A stretch of 64,000 nucleotides of DNA from an uncultured Caldilineales bacterium (GCA_937907455.1 CALESQ010000120.1:47324-111323); one strand, 5' to 3'. Shown: positions 18,541-29,195, numbered from the stretch's first letter. Translations and numbers: made by a program. The notes: generated by a model from the sequence alone, not told the origin.

Positions 18541-19545
18541 ATGGCAACCTTATTTTACGAAAAAGACGCAGATCTCTCCCGCCTGGCAGGCCGCAAAGTC
18601 GCTGTAATCGGTTATGGCAGCCAGGGGCACGCCCACGCGCTCAACCTGAAAGACAGCGGCGTAGACGTGATGGTAGGGCTTTATCCCAATTCGCCAAGCT
18701 GGAGCAAGGCTGAGGCCGCCGGTCTCACCGTCAAGACGGTGGAGCAGGCCGCGGACGAAGCTGATATCATCATGGTGGTAATCCCCGACACGGTGCAGGC
18801 GCGTGTGTACAAGCAAAGCATCGAACCGGCTCTGCGTCCCGGCAAAACATTGATGTTCGCCCACGGCTTCAACATTCGCTTCGGCCAGATTACGCCACCC
18901 GATTTTGTGGATGTGAGCATGATTGCACCCAAGGCCCCCGGCCATCGTGTGCGTGAGGTTTATCAGGACGGTCAGGGTACACCCGCGTTGGTGGCCGTGC
19001 ATCAGGATGCTTCCGGCCACGCTTTGGCCGATGCCATCGCTTACGGCGCGGGGGTCGGCTGTGCCCGCGCTGGTCTGCTGCTCACTACTTTCACCGAAGA
19101 AACCGAAACCGACTTGTTTGGCGAGCAGGCCGTGCTCTGCGGTGGCGTTAGCGAGTTGGTAAAATCCGCCTTTTATACCCTGGTGGATGCCGGTTATCAG
19201 CCTGAGGTGGCTTATTTTGAGTGTATGCACGAGCTGAAGCTGATCGTAGACCTGTTCTACCGCGGCGGCCTGAGCTACATGCGCTACTCGGTGAGCGACA
19301 CCGCCGAACATGGCGATTATCACAGCGGCCCCAAAGTGGTCACCGACGAGACCCGTGCCGCCATGAAGGGCATTTTGGCCGATATTCAGAGCGGCGCTTA
19401 TGCCGAGGATTGGATTGAAGAAAACGCCAAGGGGCGTCCCTGGTTCGATGATGTGCGCGCCCGTGAGCGCGATCAGCAGATCGAAACCGTAGGCCGTCAA
19501 CTGCGCAGCATGATGCCCTGGCTGCATCCCGTGGAAGTCGAATAG
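18541..19545 (+). CDS. ilvC: Ketol-acid reductoisomerase
   Basis: IlvC rearranges and reduces acetohydroxy acids with NAD(P)H in valine and isoleucine synthesis. At 334 residues it is the short class I form. It shows VAVIGYGSQGHAHALNLKDS (Rossmann), MVVIPDTVQARVY, APKAPGHRVREVYQDGQGTP with metal ligands nearby, TEETETDLFGEQAVLCGG with catalytic Glu/Asp, and ECMHELKLIVDL. In the cofactor-specificity loop it reads LYPNSPSW where many relatives have an Arg, so NADPH preference should not be assumed. GAGGA precedes the ATG. Confidence 0.95.
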   Translation: MATLFYEKDADLSRLAGRKVAVIGYGSQGHAHALNLKDSGVDVMVGLYPNSPSWSKAEAAGLTVKTVEQAADEADIIMVVIPDTVQARVYKQSIEPALRPGKTLMFAHGFNIRFGQITPPDFVDVSMIAPKAPGHRVREVYQDGQGTPALVAVHQDASGHALADAIAYGAGVGCARAGLLLTTFTEETETDLFGEQAVLCGGVSELVKSAFYTLVDAGYQPEVAYFECMHELKLIVDLFYRGGLSYMRYSVSDTAEHGDYHSGPKVVTDETRAAMKGILADIQSGAYAEDWIEENAKGRPWFDDVRARERDQQIETVGRQLRSMMPWLHPVEVE

Positions 19546-19556
19546 TTGGTACGAGG

Positions 19557-19771
19557 AATAAGTACACAAGTAGACAAGGAAGAAGTACACAAGCAGACAA
19601 GGAAGAAGTACACAAGTAGACAAGGAAAAAGTACACAGGCAGATGTAGATAAGGAAGAAGTACAGAATACATAAAAATTCCCAGTCACCTGTGTACTTGT
19701 TTACCTGTCTACCTGTCTACCTGTATACTTGTTTACCTGTCTACCTGTCTACCTGTGTACTTGTCTACTTT
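19557..19771. repeat. Large imperfect inverted repeat made of 8-mer tandem repeats
   Basis: The left arm (about 19557-19670) is built of AAGTACAC, AAGTAGAC and AAGGAAG units with a 23-bp higher-order period. The right arm (about 19688-19771) is built of TGTCTACC, TGTTTACC and TGTGTACT units. The arms are reverse complementary in type and could fold the ilvC-leuA spacer into one long hairpin. No gene is present. Confidence 0.85.
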
Positions 19772-19787
19772 CCCGAAGGAGCCCTCC

Positions 19788-21431
19788 ATGCCCTCACAAC
19801 CTGATCGCGATGTGATCCTGATTTTCGATACCACCCTGCGTGACGGCGAGCAGTCCCCGGGTGCTACGCTGACCACGCAGGAGAAACTGGAAATAGCCCG
19901 GCAGCTTGCCCGCCTCGGCGTGGATATCATCGAAGCCGGTTTCCCGGCGGCCTCGCCTGGCGATCTTGAGGCTGTGCACCAGATCGCCGCGACCATCGGC
20001 TGTGAGCAACGCCTGGACAAGTTCGGCAATCCCGCTGCGCCGCCGGTGATTGCTGGTCTGGCCCGCGCTAACCATAACGACATCAACGCGGCCTGGCAGG
20101 CAGTGCAGGCCGCGCAGCGCCCGCGCATTCATACCTTCCTCGCCACATCGCCCATTCACATGGAGCACAAGCTGAAGATGACACCGGAACAGGTGGTGGA
20201 GCGCGTGCGTGAGATGGTGGGTTATGCCCGCAGCCTGTGCCCCGACGTGGAGTTTAGCCCGGAGGATGCCGGGCGCAGCGACCCTCGCTTCCTGTATCAA
20301 GTGCTGGCCGTAGCCATTGAGGCCGGTGCTACCACGCTTAACATCCCCGACACAGTGGGCTACACTGTGCCCGCAGAGTATGGCAAGCTGATCCGCGATA
20401 TCCGCGAAAACACTCCGGGAGCCCAAAACGTTGTCATCTCCTGCCACTGTCACAACGACCTGGGACTGGCGACAGCCAACACCCTGGCCGGCATCGAAAA
20501 CGGCGCCCGCCAGGTAGAGGTGACGGTGAACGGCATCGGTGAGCGTGCCGGCAACACCAGCTTGGAAGAGATCACCATGGCGCTTTACACCCGCCATCAG
20601 GTCTACGAAACCGACACCAACATTGTCACCCATGAGATTCATCGCAGCAGCGACATGGTCAGCCGCTACACCGGCATGGTGGTACAGCCCAACAAGGCCA
20701 TTGTCGGCGCCAATGCCTTCGCGCACGAGGCCGGCATCCATCAGGACGGCATGTTGAAGCACAAGCGCACCTACGAGATCATGGACGCGGGCACTATCGG
20801 CCTGAACCAAAGCAAACTGGTGTTGGGCAAGCATTCCGGTCGCCACGCCTTCCGTCTGCAACTGGAGCAGATGGGCTATAAGTTGGATGACAAAGACCTG
20901 GATGAGGTGTTTCGCCGCTTCAAGGAGCTGGCCGACAAGAAAAAAGTAGTTACCGACGGCGATCTGCAAGCCCTGGTAGGTGATGAACTCTACAAGCCGC
21001 CGGAGACCTGGCAGGTAGAGGACGTGCAAGTGAGCTGCGGCACCACGGTGATCCCCACAGCCGTGGTACGCCTGCGCTACGTTGCCACCGGCGAAATCGT
21101 CACCGACGCCGGTTTCGGCACCGGCCCGGTAGATGCGGTGTATCAGGGTATCAACCGGCTGGTAGGTGTTCCCAACCGCCTGGTCGAGTTCGTGATCCAG
21201 GCCATTGATCAGGGCATGGACGCCGTGGGTGATGTGACCATTCGCATCGAAGCTAATGAGCTGATCGGCACGGTGGAGCGTGCGCAGGGCGGCCGCGGCC
21301 AGCGCATCTTCTCCGGACGTGGCATTGATACCGACATCGTGGTAGCCAGCGCCAAAGCCTACATGCAGGCGTTGAACAAGATGCTGGCTGCCAAAGAAGA
21401 GCGCGAGTCGGTGCTGGCTTTGGGCGTATAG
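19788..21431 (+). CDS. leuA: 2-isopropylmalate synthase
   Basis: LeuA condenses acetyl-CoA and 2-oxoisovalerate, the first committed step of leucine synthesis. The 547-residue protein has IFDTTLRDGEQSPGATL with catalytic Arg and metal-binding Asp, the metal site HCHNDLGLATANTLAG, GIGERAGNTSLEE, and a C-terminal allosteric (LeuA dimer) domain from about residue 390. The ATG at 19788 follows AAGGAG by 6 nt; sequence upstream is tandem repeat. cimA in the same locus is the paralogue for citramalate. Confidence 0.95.
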   Translation: MPSQPDRDVILIFDTTLRDGEQSPGATLTTQEKLEIARQLARLGVDIIEAGFPAASPGDLEAVHQIAATIGCEQRLDKFGNPAAPPVIAGLARANHNDINAAWQAVQAAQRPRIHTFLATSPIHMEHKLKMTPEQVVERVREMVGYARSLCPDVEFSPEDAGRSDPRFLYQVLAVAIEAGATTLNIPDTVGYTVPAEYGKLIRDIRENTPGAQNVVISCHCHNDLGLATANTLAGIENGARQVEVTVNGIGERAGNTSLEEITMALYTRHQVYETDTNIVTHEIHRSSDMVSRYTGMVVQPNKAIVGANAFAHEAGIHQDGMLKHKRTYEIMDAGTIGLNQSKLVLGKHSGRHAFRLQLEQMGYKLDDKDLDEVFRRFKELADKKKVVTDGDLQALVGDELYKPPETWQVEDVQVSCGTTVIPTAVVRLRYVATGEIVTDAGFGTGPVDAVYQGINRLVGVPNRLVEFVIQAIDQGMDAVGDVTIRIEANELIGTVERAQGGRGQRIFSGRGIDTDIVVASAKAYMQALNKMLAAKEERESVLALGV

Positions 21432-21573
21432 CGAAGCGGCAAGCGGTAATCGGAGCAGAACATGCCGATATTCCATCCTGCTGCCCCTTCCTGCCATCTG
21501 CCCCTCCATCATTAACCACCCGTCCATTCTCGTTCTCACCTCTCAATTCTCACCTCTCCCCAAGGAGCCTCTC

Positions 21574-21744
21574 ATGTCCCACCCATCTCCCGCCTCGAAC
21601 GCCAAACCGGCCAATCCCGTGCTGGTCGAATGGCTGGTAAAGCAGTACGATCAGCCTCAGCAGGTCCATTGTGGTCCCGAAGCCCTGGCCTGGGACATGC
21701 AGGGCCTGCAACAGGCCACAACCCTCCGCCCCAGTCTGAAATAG
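21574..21744 (+). CDS. 56-residue hypothetical protein between leuA and gltB
   Basis: An ATG at 21574, 6 nt after a good AAGGAG (21562-21567), opens a 56-codon frame ending TAG at 21744. The sequence includes NPVLVEWLVKQYDQPQQVH and ALAWDMQGLQQA, with a protein-like composition and one Cys. It follows the repeat-type pyrimidine-rich spacer seen before other genes of this locus, which supports a real gene start. I recognise no family. It could also be the remnant of a longer gene, since no coding frame continues after it until gltB 192 nt further on. Confidence 0.5.
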   Translation: MSHPSPASNAKPANPVLVEWLVKQYDQPQQVHCGPEALAWDMQGLQQATTLRPSLK

Positions 21745-21936
21745 CCGCCATGCTGTGGCGATTTTTGGCTGAACTTCATCCCATGATGGGGCGACCGAGC
21801 AAAGACGCTCCTGTTGTGTCATCACATCCTGTGTCCACCGGCGAGGTCATACCGCCCTCAATTTACTGTGGGCTGCAAGGCCCGCCCGGCTGCGCCGCGC
21901 ACATCATTGGTGGCCGCATTGAATCGGGAGCATCGC

Positions 21937-24900
21937 ATGAAACCAAGCCTTAGCGGGCCAGGCCTTGCAGCGCCTGGCCCACTCTACGACCCCTCTTTTG
22001 AGCATGATGCCTGTGGCACCGGCTTTGTGGCTCAGCGCAGCGGTGCGCGCAGCCATCGTGTGCTGCAATTGGCCCTGGAGGCGCTGTGTAACCACGCCCA
22101 CCGCGGCGCTGTGGCGGCTGATGGCCGCTCCGGTGATGGCGCTGGCATCCTCACCCAACTGCCGCACAAGCTGATCGCGCGCGATCTGGCCCGGCTTGGC
22201 GTGCGTACCCCCGCCCCGGGCGATGTCGCCGTAGCGATGGTGTTCATGCCTCTGCGCAATCTGGTACACCGCGCTCGCAGCGAGACGCTGCTGCAGCAGG
22301 CCATTGGTGAATTCGGCTTGGAATTCCTGGGCTGGCGTGAAGTCCCCGTCAACCTTGAGGCGCTGGGCGAATGGGCGATCAGCCTGCGACCCTACATCGT
22401 TCAGGCCTTTGTCGGGCGTCCCCCAGCGCTGGCTCGCGGCGACAGCTTCGAGCGTGCCCTTTACCTGGTGCGCAAACGCGCTACCCAGCTTTGCTGGGCC
22501 GAGGGCATCAGCAATTTCTATATTGCCTCCTTTTCGGCTAAAACCATCGTCTACAAGGGGCTGTTCATGGCCCCGCAACTGGCTAATTTCTATCTGGACA
22601 TGGCCGATGCCGATTTCGAGACCGCGCTGGCGGTTTTTCACCAGCGCTACAGCACCAACACCTTTCCCACCTGGGAGCGCGCCCAGCCTTTCCGTTTGCT
22701 CTGCCATAACGGCGAGATCAACACCCTGCGCGGCAACATCAATTGGATGCGTGCCCGTGAAGCGGATCTCGTGCGTTCGGCTCGGCCTTATTTCGGCGAA
22801 GCAGTCAGTTATTTGGCGCCGGTGATCAGCGAGCGCGGCAGCGATTCCGCCATGCTCGACAACGCCCTCGATCTGTTGGTGCAGTCGGGCCGTGACATTC
22901 GCCACGCCATGCTGATGCTGGTGCCGCGCGCCTGGGAGCACGATCCCGAACTGTCTCCCGAGGCCCGCGCCTTCTATCACTATCATGCCTGCCTGCAGGA
23001 ACCCTGGGATGGCCCCGCGGCGCTGGCCTTCACCGATGGCACGGTAGTGGGTAGCACACTTGACCGTAACGGCCTGCGTCCGGCGCGCTATCTGACCACC
23101 GCCGACGGGCTGGTGATTATGGCCTCGGAAGCTGGTTCCGTACACATTGATGAGCGCGACGTTACCGCCAAAGGCCGCCTTGGCCCGGGCGAAATGTTGG
23201 CCGTAGATACCGCGGGCGGCGAAATGCTGGCTACCGGCGCAATCATCGAGCGCCTGGCCGCGGCCTATCCCTATCAACGCTGGCTGGACGAAAATCTGGT
23301 GCGGCTGGAAGATTTGGTGACGCCGGAGGAAAGCAGCTACGTGCCGCCGGTGACCGTCAGCACCCGCATGTTGCCTTCGCGTCGCCGCAATCTTGCCGCC
23401 GCTTCAGAGATCGCCCCTGCCGCCTCTGCTGCTGACAGCTCGCTTACCGCGCTGCAAGCAGCCTTTGGCTATAATCGTGAAGAATTGGTAGTGCTGTTTC
23501 GCCCGATGTGGCAGCAAGGCGCAGAGGCTATCGGCTCGATGGGCGATGACACGCCTTCGGCTGCGCTCAGCAGGCTTCCCCGTCCCCTGTTCCATTACTT
23601 CTATCAACGGTTTGCCGAAGTCACCAACCCCCCGATTGATCCGCTGCGCGAGGCTCAGGTAATGTCGCTGGCGCAACGCGTCGGACGACGCAGCAGCCTG
23701 CTTGGCCGCGGGCCTGAGGCTGCGCGCCTGGTGGAGCTGGCCGGTCCGGTACTCAGCAACCAGCACATTCAGGCGTTGCGCGAGCTAAAGCAATACCTCG
23801 GCCCGGAGCGCGCCGAAGAGTTTCAGACCGCCACGCTCGATACCACCTGGCCGGTGGTGGATGGCGTAGATGGGCTGGAGGCGGCGGTGAAGCGGCTGTG
23901 CAATCAGGCAGTGGCCTCGGTGAAATCAGGCGTTAGCTTGCTGATCCTCAGCGACCGCGCCCTGCAAGCCCGACGCACGCTGATTCCTGCGCTGCTGGCT
24001 ACCTCAGCCGTACATCAGCGTTTGATTCAGGCAGGTGTGCGCAACCAAGTGAGCCTGGTGATTGAAACCGGCGAAGCGCGCGATGTGCATCACCTGGCTG
24101 CATTGGTGGGCTTTGGGGCCAGCGCTGTGAACCCCTGGCTGGCGCTGCGTACCGTGGAAGACGAGGTGCGTAGCGCGGGTCGCCATGCCGAAGGTATCAG
24201 CGTGGCCGAGGGGGTTGAGAACTATCGCAAAGCGTTGGAAAAGGGCCTGCTCAAAATCATGTCCAAGATGGGCATTACCACCGTAGACAGCTACTGCGGC
24301 GCGCAGATTTTTGATGTATTGGGTCTGGCGCAGGATGTGGTGGATCGTTACTTCCCCGGCACACCGGCGCGCCTGGGTGGTCGTGGCCTGGCCGACATCG
24401 CAGCCGACGTGCTGGCTTGGCACGCCGCGGCTTATCCTGCCGGTGATGCATCCGCCGCTTTGGCCAGCTATGGCTTGTTCAAGTTCAAGCGTGACGGCGA
24501 ATATCACAGCTATAATCCCGACGTAGTGCGCGCCCTGCACGAGACAACAGGCCTCTCCCTCCCCTCTTCCACCACCAAAGCAGCCCGGGGTGAGGGTGAT
24601 TCTTCCTCTGCGTCAGGGGCCGGGGATGAGGGTGACTCTCCCTCTGCGTCAGAGGCCGGGGGTGAGGGCCTCTCCCCTGCTTACCGTCGCTACACCGAGC
24701 TGGTACAGGGGCGGCCTCTCACCACGCTGCGCGACCTGCTGGACTTTGCTCCGCGCCGCGACCCTGTTGCATTGGACGAGGTAGAAGCACCGGAGGCTAT
24801 TTTGCGCCGCTTCTCCACCGCGGCCATGTCGCACGGGGCGCTCAGCGGCATCACTCACGAAACGTTGGCCGTCGCTATGAATCGCCTGGGCGGAGCCTCC

Positions 24901-26691
24901 AACAGCGGCGAGGGCGGTGAGGACGAAGCCCGCTTTGCTGATGAACGCAACAGCAAGATCAAACAAGTAGCCTCTGGGCGCTTCGGTGTTACACCGGCCT
25001 ATCTGATGTCTGCTCAAGAGCTGCAAATCAAGATGGCGCAAGGTTCCAAGCCGGGCGAAGGCGGCCAGTTGCCGGGCCATAAGGTCACGGACGAGATTGC
25101 CCGACTGCGCCACAGCACCCCCGGCGTGGCGTTGATCTCCCCGCCGCCCCATCACGATATCTACAGCATCGAGGACCTGGCGCAACTGATTTTCGATCTG
25201 AAGCAGGTAAACCCTGATGCCGCGGTGTCAGTCAAGCTGGTGAGTGAAGCAGGTGTCGGCACGGTAGCTGCCGGAGTCGCCAAAGGCCACGCCGATCTAA
25301 TCCACCTCAGCGGTGCCGATGGTGGTACAGGGGCATCGCCTCTTAGCAGCATCAAACATGCTGGTGGGTCGTGGGAATTGGGTCTGGCCGAGACGCAGCA
25401 TACCCTGCTCACCAACGGTTTGCGCAGCCGCGTGCGTGTGCGCGTGGATGGCGGCTTTCAGTCGGGCCGTGATGTGCTGATCGCGGCCTTGCTGGGTGCG
25501 GATGAATTCAGCTTCGGCACCGCCGCTCTGATCGCCGTGGGCTGTAAAATGGCTCGCGCTTGCCACACCAACACCTGTCCCGTGGGCGTGGCTACGCAGC
25601 GCGCCGATCTGATTGCCAAATTCCCCGGCCAACCGGAGCATCTGATGGTATTTCTGCATCAGGTAGCTGAGGAGGTGCGGCAATTGTTGGCGCGGCTGGG
25701 TTATCGCACGTTACAAGAGGTAATCGGCCACGCCGAGCTGCTCACCCAGGCAGTGAGCGGTGAAGCCGCCAGTTGGCTGGATTTGGAGCCGCTGCTGTGG
25801 ACGCCAGACACCGGTCGCCCGCGTCGTGCCGTGGACGAGCGCAACGCGTTGCTGGCAGGTTCGGCTCTGGGCGACCGTCTGGCGGAGGACGCGCTGGACG
25901 ATCTGGCTGATTTCAGCGCTCCGGTGCGACTGCGCTATGCCATCAGCAACACTGATCGCACAGTTGGGGCGCGGCTGGCCGGGCAAATCGCGCGGCAGCA
26001 TGGTAATGTTGGCTTGCCTGCGGGCAGCATCACCGCCGAGTTCGAGGGTACAGCGGGCCAAAGTTTCGGTGCGTTTCTGTGCCACGGCATTCACCTGCAT
26101 CTTACCGGTCAGGCCAACGACTACATCGGCAAGGGTATGGGCGGCGGCGAAATTGTAGTTCGTCCGCGTGTTGATGCCGCCTATGTGTGGCATGAAAACG
26201 TTGTCATCGGCAACACGGCTCTGTATGGCGCTACTGATGGCGCGCTCTATGCCGCAGGCCGCGCCGGTGAGCGTTTTGCCGTGCGCAACAGCGGTGCGCA
26301 GGCAGTCGTGGAAGGCGTAGGCGACCACGGCTGCGAATATATGACCGGCGGTGTAGCGGTGATCCTGGGTGACACCGGACGCAACTTCGGCGCGGGCATG
26401 ACCGGCGGCCTGGCCTATGTCTACGATCCTGCAGATGCCTTGCCCGGTCGCTACAATGCTCAGTTGATCACTCTGCGCCGTGTGCAGCGCGTCGCACACG
26501 AAAAACAACTTCGTGCGCTCATCCGTCATCATGCACAAACCACCGGCAGCCCGCGTGCCCGCGCCATCCTTAGCGACTGGGACACCGAGCTGGGCAACTT
26601 CTGGTTGGTGATCCCCAGAGACGCCGTCGCCGCCATTGAAGCCGTCAACGAAGGCGCAGAGAATGAAGCGCGCGAGGGGATAACAGGATGA
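21937..26691 (+). CDS. gltB: Glutamate synthase large subunit
   Basis: Transfers the amide of glutamine to 2-oxoglutarate, giving two glutamates. The 1584-residue protein shows the class II amidotransferase Cys in EHDACGTGFVAQ (preceded by a short propeptide) and RYSTNTFPTWERAQPF. The FMN domain has MSHGALSGITHE and GEGGEDEARF. The 3Fe-4S cluster cysteines are in CKMARACHTNTCPVG, and the GXGXG domain carries GKGMGGGEIVVRP. ATG 21937 follows GGGAG by 6 nt. A Ser/Gly/Glu-rich insert of about 30 residues (two 12-residue repeats) sits between the central and FMN domains. The small subunit gltD is not in the window. Its place inside the branched-chain operon suggests supply of glutamate for transamination. 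Confidence 0.95.
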   Translation: MKPSLSGPGLAAPGPLYDPSFEHDACGTGFVAQRSGARSHRVLQLALEALCNHAHRGAVAADGRSGDGAGILTQLPHKLIARDLARLGVRTPAPGDVAVAMVFMPLRNLVHRARSETLLQQAIGEFGLEFLGWREVPVNLEALGEWAISLRPYIVQAFVGRPPALARGDSFERALYLVRKRATQLCWAEGISNFYIASFSAKTIVYKGLFMAPQLANFYLDMADADFETALAVFHQRYSTNTFPTWERAQPFRLLCHNGEINTLRGNINWMRAREADLVRSARPYFGEAVSYLAPVISERGSDSAMLDNALDLLVQSGRDIRHAMLMLVPRAWEHDPELSPEARAFYHYHACLQEPWDGPAALAFTDGTVVGSTLDRNGLRPARYLTTADGLVIMASEAGSVHIDERDVTAKGRLGPGEMLAVDTAGGEMLATGAIIERLAAAYPYQRWLDENLVRLEDLVTPEESSYVPPVTVSTRMLPSRRRNLAAASEIAPAASAADSSLTALQAAFGYNREELVVLFRPMWQQGAEAIGSMGDDTPSAALSRLPRPLFHYFYQRFAEVTNPPIDPLREAQVMSLAQRVGRRSSLLGRGPEAARLVELAGPVLSNQHIQALRELKQYLGPERAEEFQTATLDTTWPVVDGVDGLEAAVKRLCNQAVASVKSGVSLLILSDRALQARRTLIPALLATSAVHQRLIQAGVRNQVSLVIETGEARDVHHLAALVGFGASAVNPWLALRTVEDEVRSAGRHAEGISVAEGVENYRKALEKGLLKIMSKMGITTVDSYCGAQIFDVLGLAQDVVDRYFPGTPARLGGRGLADIAADVLAWHAAAYPAGDASAALASYGLFKFKRDGEYHSYNPDVVRALHETTGLSLPSSTTKAARGEGDSSSASGAGDEGDSPSASEAGGEGLSPAYRRYTELVQGRPLTTLRDLLDFAPRRDPVALDEVEAPEAILRRFSTAAMSHGALSGITHETLAVAMNRLGGASNSGEGGEDEARFADERNSKIKQVASGRFGVTPAYLMSAQELQIKMAQGSKPGEGGQLPGHKVTDEIARLRHSTPGVALISPPPHHDIYSIEDLAQLIFDLKQVNPDAAVSVKLVSEAGVGTVAAGVAKGHADLIHLSGADGGTGASPLSSIKHAGGSWELGLAETQHTLLTNGLRSRVRVRVDGGFQSGRDVLIAALLGADEFSFGTAALIAVGCKMARACHTNTCPVGVATQRADLIAKFPGQPEHLMVFLHQVAEEVRQLLARLGYRTLQEVIGHAELLTQAVSGEAASWLDLEPLLWTPDTGRPRRAVDERNALLAGSALGDRLAEDALDDLADFSAPVRLRYAISNTDRTVGARLAGQIARQHGNVGLPAGSITAEFEGTAGQSFGAFLCHGIHLHLTGQANDYIGKGMGGGEIVVRPRVDAAYVWHENVVIGNTALYGATDGALYAAGRAGERFAVRNSGAQAVVEGVGDHGCEYMTGGVAVILGDTGRNFGAGMTGGLAYVYDPADALPGRYNAQLITLRRVQRVAHEKQLRALIRHHAQTTGSPRARAILSDWDTELGNFWLVIPRDAVAAIEAVNEGAENEAREGITG
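24589..24675 (+). repeat. REP-like palindromic units inserted in frame in gltB
   Basis: Two 36-bp units (24589-24624 and 24625-24660) and a partial third encode GEGDSSSASGAG, DEGDSPSASEAG and GEGLSP. On the minus strand the second unit and following bases read CCCTCACCCCCGGCC, identical to the start of the intergenic palindromic element at 32109. The 36-bp length keeps the frame. Confidence 0.8.
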
Positions 26692-26758
26692 CAAGGTGAC
26701 AGGGTGACTATTTACTCCCTCCCCTTGTCACCCCCTCACCCCCATCCCCTCTTTACCC

Positions 26759-26811
26759 ACCTGTCTACCTGTCTACTTATCTACTTATCTACTAGTCTAC
26801 ATGTCTACCTC
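26759..26811 (+). repeat. Octanucleotide repeat spacer before leuC
   Basis: Period-8 units CTGTCTAC, TTATCTAC, TAGTCTAC and ATGTCTAC precede leuC; the TGTCTACC core is the same as in the ilvC-leuA spacer 7 kb upstream. Upstream at 26695-26745, GGTGACAGGGTGAC and TTGTCACCCCCTCACC form a separate opposing pair behind gltB. Confidence 0.75.
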
Positions 26812-26833
26812 TCTTCTCTCCCAATCCCCGCCC

Positions 26834-28240
<1,407 letters not shown>

Positions 28241-28278
28241 CAGCAACGCCAAACGATGAAATGGCGACAGGAGTTTTT

Positions 28279-28869
28279 ATGGACGCATTGAAAACATTAA
28301 CTGCAAGTGCTGCGCCTCTGCGCGCCGAGAATGTAGACACCGATCAAATCATCCCGGCGCGTTATCTCACCGCCGTGACCAAGGCAGGCATGGGCGATGG
28401 CTTGTTCGCTGCCTGGCGCTATGCCGCTGATGGTACACTCAATCCCGATTTTGTGTTGAACAACCCGGCATACCGCAGTGCTGCCGTACTGGTGGCCGGA
28501 CGTAACTTCGGCAGTGGTTCGAGTCGTGAACACGCCGTTTGGGCGCTCACCGAGTATGGCTTTCGCGCGGTGATCGCTCCCGCCTTTGCCGATATTTTCT
28601 ACAACAACTCACTGAAAAACGGTCTGCTCCCCATTCCGCTTGCCGAGGAACAGATAGCCATGTTGTGGGATTTGATCGAGGAAGAGCCTGACACGCAACT
28701 TGCCATTGATTTAGCTGCGCAAACCGTGACCCTGCCCGACGGCCAGCAAGCTGAGTTTGCCATTGATCCCTATTGCAAGCATTGCCTTCTCAACGGTCTG
28801 GACGATTTGGGCTACCTGCTCTCGAAGGATGCTCAGATTGCCCGCTACGAGGAAAGTCGCCACTTCTAA
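28279..28869 (+). CDS. leuD: 3-isopropylmalate dehydratase small subunit
   Basis: Swivelling-domain partner of LeuC. The 196-residue protein has RAENVDTDQIIPARYL at the N terminus, GRNFGSGSSREHAVWAL with substrate-binding residues, and ADIFYNNSLKNGLLPI. Start ATG 28279 follows GGAG with 6 nt spacing. The dehydratase is completed by LeuC immediately upstream. The following 80 nt are a TTACTTC-type pyrimidine-rich spacer. Confidence 0.95.
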   Translation: MDALKTLTASAAPLRAENVDTDQIIPARYLTAVTKAGMGDGLFAAWRYAADGTLNPDFVLNNPAYRSAAVLVAGRNFGSGSSREHAVWALTEYGFRAVIAPAFADIFYNNSLKNGLLPIPLAEEQIAMLWDLIEEEPDTQLAIDLAAQTVTLPDGQQAEFAIDPYCKHCLLNGLDDLGYLLSKDAQIARYEESRHF

Positions 28870-28871
28870 AC

Positions 28872-28940
28872 CGCTCACTTCTCACTTTACTGGATGCTGG
28901 TTACTACTTACATCTTACTTCTTACTACTCCCTCCTCCCC
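28872..28940 (+). repeat. TTACTTC-type pyrimidine-rich spacer after leuD
   Basis: Degenerate period-7 units (CTTACTT, CTTACTA, TTACATC) on the coding strand end just before AAGGA of the next small gene. It belongs to the same class as the other locus spacers. Confidence 0.6.
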
Positions 28941-28952
28941 AAGGATCTCCCT

Positions 28953-29195
28953 ATGTCCCGCAAAGCTACGCAAAAAACACCCCCTGATCACGACGATCTG
29001 CATCCTTTCTGGATTGATCCCGATGTTGAGGTGGCAATCACCGCTCAGATCAACGAGCATTTCCCGCCGGAAGGCGCACAACTCGATCTGGCTGAGTTGA
29101 AAACGCCGCCCGCGCTGATGGGACGCTACAACCGCGGCGAGGCGCGCGAAGTAGATGTGGCGCGCTCGTTTGGAGAAGACGAGGCAGCGGCATGA
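28953..29195 (+). CDS. 80-residue acidic hypothetical protein between leuD and leuB
   Basis: ATG at 28953, 7 nt after AAGGA; the stop overlaps the leuB ATG by 4 nt (ATGA), so it is translated with leuB. The protein contains HDDLHPFWIDPDVEVAITAQ, INEHFPPEGAQLDLAEL and a Glu/Asp-rich end. It is soluble, without signal or membrane segments. No family is recognised. Its exact coupling to leuB suggests a function in this pathway, such as a partner or regulator of the dehydratase or dehydrogenase, but that is inference only. Confidence 0.7.
   Translation: MSRKATQKTPPDHDDLHPFWIDPDVEVAITAQINEHFPPEGAQLDLAELKTPPALMGRYNRGEAREVDVARSFGEDEAAA

Noticed and set aside
19794..21539. Long minus-strand open frame of about 580 codons opposite leuA
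   Set aside because: It is the mirror of a GC-rich coding gene; its translation is low-complexity His/Gly-rich and unlike any family, while leuA on the plus strand is unmistakable. The same holds for minus-strand frames opposite hisA-hisF (3598-4878) and gltB (21904-23277).
21745..21936. Extension of gltB to an ATG at 21814
   Set aside because: The added 41 residues are unlike GltB; GGGAG and the family N terminus support 21937.
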